A stretch of 12,795 nt of DNA. Origin: an uncultured Collinsella sp. Its GTDB lineage: Bacteria; Actinomycetota; Coriobacteriia; Coriobacteriales; Coriobacteriaceae. The notes beneath the pieces were generated by a model that saw only the letters and a program-made list of their open reading frames with translations, had not been told where the DNA came from and did no database searches. Location: the NCBI GenBank assembly GCA_902493125.1, contig CABUOF010000057.1, forward strand, positions 1 through 12,795. Direction: 5' to 3'. Of the stretch, positions 1 to 4,516 are shown in pieces (position 1 is the first letter of the stretch; each line of letters starts with the position of its first letter). Both the position numbers and the translations under genes were made by a program.

Positions 1-1
1 G

Positions 2-178
2 ACGTACTTTACGGCGGGACGCCAGGCAAAGAACAATGATGACTCCGCCGCCATGGCGCGCATCGTGTGCGAGCGCTACCTGCGTAACGGTTGCATCACG
101 GGTGTGTTCCTCAACGTGATCAACGTCTACTTTATGTATTCGGCGATTACCGGTATGGGCTTTGGCCTGGGCTTTTAG
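2..178 (+). CDS. C-terminal end of an unrecognised membrane protein (5' part outside window)
   Basis: An open frame runs in from the left edge and ends at TAG 176-178, giving the last 58 residues of a protein. The visible part begins with a polar, charged stretch (AGRQAKNNDDSAAMARI), followed by a hydrophobic, aromatic-rich tail (about visible residues 34-58, ending GMGFGLGF) that could be one transmembrane segment. Codons are G/C-ending as in the neighbouring native genes, which supports real coding. I do not recognise the family from this fragment. The gene converges on the minus-strand gene ending at 188, only 9 bases away, and I see no clear terminator between them. Confidence 0.6.
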   Translation, partial: TYFTAGRQAKNNDDSAAMARIVCERYLRNGCITGVFLNVINVYFMYSAITGMGFGLGF

Positions 179-187
179 CTTGCGCCT

Positions 188-577
188 TTAGGCAATGAGC
201 CTGCACGCATATTCGATGGCTGCTGCGAGGCCGCCGCTCGATCGTGGTTGAAAGACTACATCGGCGGCGGCCTCGTTTTCGTATCCGGCACCGCGAAGGC
301 AGAGCGCGATACCGGCTTCTAAAAGGAGCGGCAGGCCGCGTTGGCTGGTTGCGATTACGGCAGCCTGATTGAGCGAGCAGCTGTGCGATTGGCATTGGAT
401 GGCAAGTTCACCTCGCGCCGGGCAAGGGGCCAGAACGGCGGCGACGCGACTTGATAGCAATGCAAATGCTGTGCGCTCATCGGGCGAAAGGCATTCAGCT
501 TCAACGACGACGAGCTTGGGCGGCGCGCTGTTTGTGCGAAGCGTGGCTCGGTACATGCGGACCGAAGAACCCGACAT
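188..577 (-). CDS. small HAD-like protein lacking catalytic motifs
   Basis: This encodes 129 residues. I chose the ATG at 577 rather than the upstream in-frame ATG at 601, because AGGAG (588-584) lies 6 bases before it and the upstream ATG has no such site. The second half (about residues 75-125) resembles the C-terminal end of Cof-type HAD hydrolases. LPLLLEAGIAL matches the segment after the GDxxND motif (nDixML..AGigvAM), and ENEAAADVVF followed by SGGLAAAIEYA matches the usual 'k..ADyVt...dGva.ai' ending. The catalytic parts are not there: there is no N-terminal DxD, and the GDxxND position reads roughly ATSQRGL. It could be a decayed HAD hydrolase or a small non-enzymatic derivative. It is divergent from the XRE gene at 654 and shares a palindromic control region with it, so the two are probably co-regulated. 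The HAD assignment is by eye and moderate at best. Confidence 0.55.
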   Translation of the reverse strand: MSGSSVRMYRATLRTNSAPPKLVVVEAECLSPDERTAFALLSSRVAAVLAPCPARGELAIQCQSHSCSLNQAAVIATSQRGLPLLLEAGIALCLRGAGYENEAAADVVFQPRSSGGLAAAIEYACRLIA

Positions 578-599
578 AGAAAACTCCTGTGTATTCGGC

Positions 600-625
600 A
601 AAACGTAAACTATAGTTTACGTTTT
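600..625. promoter_or_regulatory. perfect 26-bp palindrome, operator/divergent promoter candidate
   Basis: Each half reads AAAACGTAAACTA from outside to centre and the second half is its exact reverse complement, so the dyad is perfect over 26 bases. The centre contains TATAGT on both strands (611-616 for +, 614-609 for -), a plausible -10 hexamer in each direction. Transcripts starting about 7 bases downstream would give leaders of about 25-30 bases to the starts at 577 (-) and 654 (+). No convincing -35 boxes are visible. An XRE dimer bound here would block both promoters, so autoregulation by the adjacent XRE protein is the likely use; that is inference. Confidence 0.7.
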
Positions 626-653
626 TGTTTTGCTCCATTTCAAACTCGGCTGC

Positions 654-872
654 ATGGACGAACGTGCGAAACAGATTCTTGGCAGGCGGGTCGAAGAGAC
701 GCGCAGGGACCTTGGTATCTCCAAGGTTGATTTTTGTGTGGCGACAGGAATCAGCCGACCCTACCTCGACCGAATCGAAGATGGGACGGCAAATTTCACG
801 CTCAAGGTTCTATTTAAGATCGCACCCGCACTCGGCATGACGGTATCAGAACTTCTCGAGGGTATCGAATAG
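654..872 (+). CDS. small XRE-family (HTH_3/Cro-CI) transcriptional regulator
   Basis: This encodes 72 residues from ATG 654; a TTG at 630 in frame would add 8 residues but lies next to the palindrome and has no ribosome-binding site. Neither start has a clear Shine-Dalgarno site, so the start is uncertain. The protein is essentially one Cro/CI-type helix-turn-helix domain: an amphipathic first helix (residues 3-18), DFCVATGISRPYLDRIEDG (about 26-44) as helices 2 and 3, and a C-terminal helix pair ending TVSELLEGIE, typical of single-domain XRE repressors. There is no partner domain. It lies immediately downstream of the 26-bp palindrome, which is its most likely binding site, and is divergent from the HAD-like gene. 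It converges on the asparaginase gene, ending 22 bases from it. Confidence 0.8.
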   Translation: MDERAKQILGRRVEETRRDLGISKVDFCVATGISRPYLDRIEDGTANFTLKVLFKIAPALGMTVSELLEGIE

Positions 873-894
873 GAGATACCCGTCGACAACTGAA

Positions 895-1908
895 TTACGC
901 CATCGGGATACGGTCGTGGTTGACTTGGCTGTAGAACAGGCGCTGGATCTCGGCGGCATCGCGTGACTGGCCGAGTGCCCACATGGTCTTGGCCACGAGC
1001 GTCTCGGTGGTCATGTCGTCGCCGCGCAGAATACCCGGATGATCGGCGTAAGCGCGGCCGACCTCATAAACGCCCAGATCGAGGCCCTCTTCGGGGACCT
1101 GCGTGGTCATAACGACGGTGCGGCCCGAATCGACCCAGCGAAAAATTGCCTCTTGGAACGACTCGCCCGACTCACCAAACTCGGGGATACCGCCAATGCC
1201 AAAGGTCTCCAGAATCACGGCGTCGTAGCTATCGGCAAGGGCGTCGAGGATGCCCGGGTTCACGCCGGGCGTAAGCTTAAGGACAAATACGCGCGGGTCG
1301 ATGCTGTCGTAGAAACGCACCGGGTTTTCGCCCTGATGCGTGCCGTGAAGCCCGTTGCGCACAATGCGGTCGTTGCGGATATAGGCGATGGGCGGATAGT
1401 TGACGCTAATGAACGCGTTAAAGCTCATGGTGCGCTGCTTGCGGGCGCGCGTGCCGGCAATGGCGACGCCGCCAAACACGATCGAGACGTCGTGCGAGTG
1501 CTCATCGAGTGCATAGAGCAGGCTTTGGTACAGGTTGAGCTTGGCGTCGGTGAAGGGGTTGCCCATGGGCTTTTGCGAGCCAGTGAGCACGATGGGCTTG
1601 GGGCTGTCCTGAATCAGGTAGGAAAGCGCTGCCGCGGTGTAACTCATGGTGTCGGTGCCGTGCAGAATCACGAAGCCGTCGTGGTCGGCATAGCCCTCGA
1701 CGATGACGTCACGGATCCGCATCCAGTCACTCGGGCGCATATTGGTGCTGTCGATGTTCATGGGCTGCACGACGTCGAGCTCGCAGAGCCCCGAGATCTC
1801 GGGGACGCTCTGGGCGAGCTCCTCACCGGTCAGGGCGGGGGAGAGGCCGTTGCCGTCCTCGGTCGATGCGATGGTGCCGCCCGTGGCGATGAGAAGGATG
1901 CGCTTCAT
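895..1908 (-). CDS. ansA: type I (cytoplasmic) L-asparaginase
   Basis: This encodes 337 residues, close to the 338 of E. coli AnsA. It hydrolyses L-asparagine to aspartate and ammonia. I chose ATG 1908 because the protein then starts MKRILLIATGGTIAS, the family's usual N-terminus, and AGGA lies 8 bases upstream; the longer open frame back to 1980 adds unrelated residues. ATGGTIAS carries nucleophile Thr12, HGTDTM (83-88) carries the Thr85-Asp86 pair, and ARKQRTM (155-161) carries Lys157, completing the asparaginase catalytic set. There is no signal peptide, which together with the NIDSTNM segment (51-57) and the length favours the cytoplasmic low-affinity type I over the periplasmic type II. 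The gene stands alone, divergent from guaA, and an inverted repeat lies 75-107 bases upstream of its start. Assignment is secure. Confidence 0.95.
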   Translation of the reverse strand: MKRILLIATGGTIASTEDGNGLSPALTGEELAQSVPEISGLCELDVVQPMNIDSTNMRPSDWMRIRDVIVEGYADHDGFVILHGTDTMSYTAAALSYLIQDSPKPIVLTGSQKPMGNPFTDAKLNLYQSLLYALDEHSHDVSIVFGGVAIAGTRARKQRTMSFNAFISVNYPPIAYIRNDRIVRNGLHGTHQGENPVRFYDSIDPRVFVLKLTPGVNPGILDALADSYDAVILETFGIGGIPEFGESGESFQEAIFRWVDSGRTVVMTTQVPEEGLDLGVYEVGRAYADHPGILRGDDMTTETLVAKTMWALGQSRDAAEIQRLFYSQVNHDRIPMA

Positions 1909-1982
1909 GCTGATATTCCTATCGTATTTGCCGCCGCAGAGGCGGAGTCGTTCGGCAGTATTGTGGCACAGGGCGTCCAATG

Positions 1983-2015
1983 TTCAAACGTATTACATCA
2001 TCTGTAACGTTTGAA
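1983..2015. promoter_or_regulatory. inverted repeat upstream of ansA, operator candidate
   Basis: TTCAAACGT (1983-1991) is matched by ACGTTTGAA (2007-2015), with inner TACA/TGTA (1994-1997 and 2003-2006) continuing the dyad after a 2-base asymmetry. On the minus strand the dyad contains TGTAAT, a fair -10 hexamer, so a protein bound here would sit on a possible ansA promoter. It could also act on guaA, whose start is 161 bases to the right. No U-tract follows on either side, so it is not a terminator. The binding protein is unknown. Confidence 0.5.
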
Positions 2016-2175
2016 AACACTTCAATTGCCGTCAAATAGGGGCCCAGGTCGTGCGTTTGCCGTGCGCTGATGGCTGCGAGGGGCGAGAAACCCCTTATAA
2101 CGTGTACACTATGGAGGTTATTTTCGTTCATTCACGCGGGTGGGCACCGGCTCCCCGCCAACAAGAGGGGGAACC

Positions 2176-3774
2176 ATGGATCAAAAGGCTTCCGCAAAGG
2201 TCCTCGTACTCGACTTTGGTGCGCAGTACGGTCAGCTCATTGCCCGTCGCGTCCGCGACCTCAACGTGTATTCCGAGATCGTCCCCTGCGACATCTCGGC
2301 CGACGAGATTCGCGAGATGAACGCCTCTGCGCTCATCCTTTCCGGCGGCCCGGCTTCCGTGTATGCCGAGGACGCTCCGTCTATCGATCCCGCCATCTTT
2401 GACCTGGGCCTTCCCGTCCTGGGCTTTTGCTACGGCCATCAGATCACGGCTGTGACGCTCGGCGGCAAGGTCGGTCACTCCGAGGTGGGCGAGTACGGCC
2501 GCGCCACCATCACGCGCACTGCCGGTGCCAAGCTCTTTAACTCCACGCCCATGGAGCAGACCGTGTGGATGAGCCATCGCGACGCCGTTTCCGAGGTGCC
2601 CGAGGGCTTTACCGTTACCGCCAGCACCGACGTGTGCCCGGTCGCTGCGATGGAGTGCCCCGAGCGCAAGATCTTCACCACGCAGTTCCACCCCGAGGTC
2701 AAGCACTCCGAGTACGGTCAGCAGCTGCTGAGCAATTTCCTGTTTGAGATCTGCGGCCTGGAGCCCAACTGGAGCATGGACAACCTGGTCGAGACCATGA
2801 CGGCCGAGTTCCGCGAGAAGGTCGGCAACGACCGCGTGATTCTGGCCTTGTCCGGCGGCGTCGACTCCTCCGTCGTGGCCGCCCTGGGCGCCCGTGCCGT
2901 GGGCAAGCAGATGACCTGCGTGTTTATCAACCACGGCCTGCTGCGCAAGGGCGAGCCCGAGCAGGTGGAGGAGGTCTTCACCAAGCAGTTTGACGTCGAC
3001 TTTATCCACGTCCACGCCGAGGACCGCTATGCCGAGCTTCTGGCCGGCGTGACCGAGCCCGAGGAGAAGCGCCGCATCATCGGTACGCAGTTCTGGAAAG
3101 AGTTCTTCGCCGTGGCGCAGCAGCTCGAGACCGACGGCAAGCCGGTCAAGTACCTGGCCCAGGGCACCATCTACCCCGACATCATCGAGTCCGGCGCTCG
3201 CAAGACGGGCGGCAAGACGGCCACCATCAAGAGCCATCACAACCTAATCCCGTTCCCCGAGGGCGTGCACTTCGACCTCATCGAGCCGCTCGATCACTTC
3301 TTTAAGGACGAGGTCCGCGCGCTTGGCCTGGCGCTGGGCCTGCCGGGTCACATCGTGTTCCGTCAGCCTTTCCCGGGCCCGGGTCTGGCCATCCGCATCA
3401 TCGGCGCGGTCGATAAGGAGAAGCTCGAGATCCTCAAGAACGCCGACGCCATCGTGCGTGAGGAGCTCGACGCCTACAATCAGCGCCTGTTTGAGCAGAC
3501 CGGCGAGCGCAACTCCGAGCACAGCTGCTGGCAGTACTTTGCGGTCCTGCCCGACATTAAGTCCGTGGGCGTTATGGGCGACGAGCGTACCTATCAGCGC
3601 CCGATCATCCTGCGTGCCGTCGAGTCCAGCGATGCCATGACCGCCGACTGGGCCAAGCTGCCCTACGACGTGCTGGCCCGCATCTCCGGCCGCATCGTCG
3701 CCGAGGTCCCTGGCGCCAACCGCGTGTGCTACGACATCACGTCCAAGCCGCCCGCGACCATCGAGTGGGAATAA
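2176..3774 (+). CDS. guaA: GMP synthase (glutamine-hydrolysing)
   Basis: This encodes 532 residues, a normal length for GuaA. It converts XMP, ATP and glutamine to GMP, the last step of guanine nucleotide synthesis. ATG 2176 follows an AGAGGGGG ribosome-binding site; the upstream GTG at 2140 gives a non-conserved extension. The N-terminal class I glutamine amidotransferase domain (about 7-190) has GFCYGHQ with nucleophile Cys85 and FHPEVKHS with His172 and Glu174. The ATP pyrophosphatase domain follows with the PP-loop SGGVDSS (226-232). The C-terminal dimerisation and XMP-binding domain includes RQPFPGPGLAIRI (396-408) and the canonical ending CYDITSKPPATIEWE. Nothing is missing. It is transcribed alone, with a strong terminator 18 bases after the stop. 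The upstream TATAAC at 2096-2101 may be its -10, but no good -35 is visible. Confidence 0.98.
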   Translation: MDQKASAKVLVLDFGAQYGQLIARRVRDLNVYSEIVPCDISADEIREMNASALILSGGPASVYAEDAPSIDPAIFDLGLPVLGFCYGHQITAVTLGGKVGHSEVGEYGRATITRTAGAKLFNSTPMEQTVWMSHRDAVSEVPEGFTVTASTDVCPVAAMECPERKIFTTQFHPEVKHSEYGQQLLSNFLFEICGLEPNWSMDNLVETMTAEFREKVGNDRVILALSGGVDSSVVAALGARAVGKQMTCVFINHGLLRKGEPEQVEEVFTKQFDVDFIHVHAEDRYAELLAGVTEPEEKRRIIGTQFWKEFFAVAQQLETDGKPVKYLAQGTIYPDIIESGARKTGGKTATIKSHHNLIPFPEGVHFDLIEPLDHFFKDEVRALGLALGLPGHIVFRQPFPGPGLAIRIIGAVDKEKLEILKNADAIVREELDAYNQRLFEQTGERNSEHSCWQYFAVLPDIKSVGVMGDERTYQRPIILRAVESSDAMTADWAKLPYDVLARISGRIVAEVPGANRVCYDITSKPPATIEWE

Positions 3775-3792
3775 ACGATATTCGTTGATTTC

Positions 3793-3834
3793 AAGCCTCT
3801 GACCTGCGAAAACAGGTCGGGGGCTTCTTATTTT
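3793..3834 (+). terminator. intrinsic terminator of guaA
   Basis: A 14-bp stem is formed by AAGCCTCTGACCTG (3793-3806) and CAGGTCGGGGGCTT (3813-3826), with two G-U pairs and loop CGAAAA. It is followed by a T-rich tail (CTTATTTT to 3834). It starts 18 bases after the guaA stop codon. Confidence 0.9.
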
Positions 3835-3868
3835 GCAACCTCTGTGCAACCTTTGCGGTTTCGCGCCC

Positions 3869-3897
3869 CGTGAACAGGGGATGTAGCACTGTTCACG
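3869..3897. repeat. 9-bp inverted repeat in the gene-poor stretch
   Basis: CGTGAACAG (3869-3877) and CTGTTCACG (3889-3897) are perfect inverted arms around an 11-base spacer. No T-tract follows, so a terminator role is unlikely. It lies just left of the fragmentary minus-strand coding traces and might be an old mobile-element end or a regulator site. I cannot tell which from one copy. Confidence 0.45.
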
Positions 3898-3919
3898 TCT
3901 GGGCCCATGTCGGCACCGA

Positions 3920-4199
3920 TCAATGCCCGCGCTGCTTCTGCTTGCGCTTCAGCTTCCGCTGCTCGAAGCGCGTCGCCCGGGGTTCCTCGCCAGAGGAGAA
4001 CTGACCGTTCCTTGCGAAACCGCGAGACCAGCTATATCCGCTTGCTGCGGGCTTGCTTGAGCCAGTTCCTCTTGAAAGAGCCTATACCTCCGAAGAACTT
4101 GTTGTACGTCTCGCCGTTCTCCTTGGCCTCGCACTTGACCAAGGCAAGTTCGATGGTGCAGAGGTAATCCGCCACTTGCTCGAGGCGGTAGTCGGTCAT
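3920..4199 (-). pseudogene. decayed minus-strand gene fragment, family unknown
   Basis: From ATG 4199 the minus strand reads 55 residues (start MTDYRLEQVADYL, end WLKQARSKRI) to TAG at 4032. Its codons are almost all of the native G/C-ending type, unlike a random frame. Just before the stop, another minus frame opens and continues with GYSWSRGFARNGQFSSGEE and a very basic tail (RFEQRKLKRKQKQRGH) to TGA 3922-3920. One frameshift near 4040-4050 would join them into one C-terminal region of about 90 residues. No Shine-Dalgarno site precedes ATG 4199, and the same frame is open further upstream (to 4502), so the true start is probably lost. I do not recognise the family; the basic tail hints at a nucleic-acid-binding protein. 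A short intact gene (4032-4199) is the alternative. Confidence 0.35.
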
Positions 4200-4232
4200 C
4201 GAGGTCTTGCGGCGTCGGACGACCCCTTTTGA

Positions 4233-4388
4233 GAGGACCTTGCCCACCGAGCCGTCTCGCCCACGGAACAGAAGGAGCGCATCCTCGCGACCTTCGGCGA
4301 CCTGTGCTGCGAGATGGAGGGCTGCACCATCGCGCAGGGCCCTTTCCAAAGCGAAGTGTCGAGCCGAAGTGTTGAGCGTCGGCCCTGA
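4233..4388 (+). pseudogene. possible plus-strand coding remnant
   Basis: Between stops at 4230-4232 and 4386-4388 one plus frame encodes about 51 residues including TEQKERILATFGDLCCEM and then EGCTIAQGPFQ. The codons for these (AAG GAG CGC ATC CTC GCG ACC TTC GGC GAC CTG) are strongly G/C-ending, a better coding signature than the opposing strand shows here. There is no start codon with a ribosome-binding site and the frame is broken on both sides, so it would be a fragment of an older gene. I do not recognise it. Together with the fragment to its left it makes 3841-4480 look like a decayed segment with no intact gene. Confidence 0.25.
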
Positions 4389-4486
4389 ATGTTCAATGGC
4401 CGTTGTTTTCTGCCCCTCAAGTGGTGAACTTCTCCTCGGGGCTGTTGATTCCCCCACGCGCCCCCTTCCGTTCTCTGTGTTCCCCT

Positions 4487-4507
4487 TATACTCCTTGTAC
4501 AAGGAGG
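4487..4507 (+). promoter_or_regulatory. -10 box merging into a palindrome that contains the regulator's ribosome-binding site
   Basis: TATACT (4487-4492) is a good -10 hexamer, but the upstream -35 region is weak (pyrimidine-rich). It overlaps the start of CTCCTTGTACAAGGAG (4491-4506), a perfect 16-bp palindrome. Its right half plus G4507 is the Shine-Dalgarno site AAGGAGG, 9 bases before ATG 4517. As DNA this could be an operator at the transcription start; as RNA, CTCCTT could pair with AAGGAG around a GTAC loop and hide the ribosome-binding site. If transcription starts about 7 bases after TATACT (near 4499), the left arm would be missing from the RNA, which favours the operator reading. 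Confidence 0.55.
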
Positions 4508-4516
4508 TAAGAAGTC

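Noticed and set aside
860..881. 7-bp inverted repeat GGGTATC/GATACCC at the XRE stop codon as a terminator
   Set aside because: There is no T-tract on either side and the left arm lies in the coding sequence, so the evidence is too weak to call.
1039..2007. Long plus-strand open frame opposite the asparaginase gene
   Set aside because: It is the antisense shadow of ansA in GC-rich DNA; the minus-strand product has all asparaginase motifs.
3834..3852. TGCAACCT direct repeat (3834-3841 and 3845-3852) as an attachment site
   Set aside because: Short, closely spaced, with no integrase or matching distal copy in the window; chance is likely.
3841..4516. CRISPR array, tRNA or rRNA in the gene-poor stretch
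   Set aside because: No regularly spaced repeats, cloverleaf or rRNA-like sequence was seen here or elsewhere in the window.
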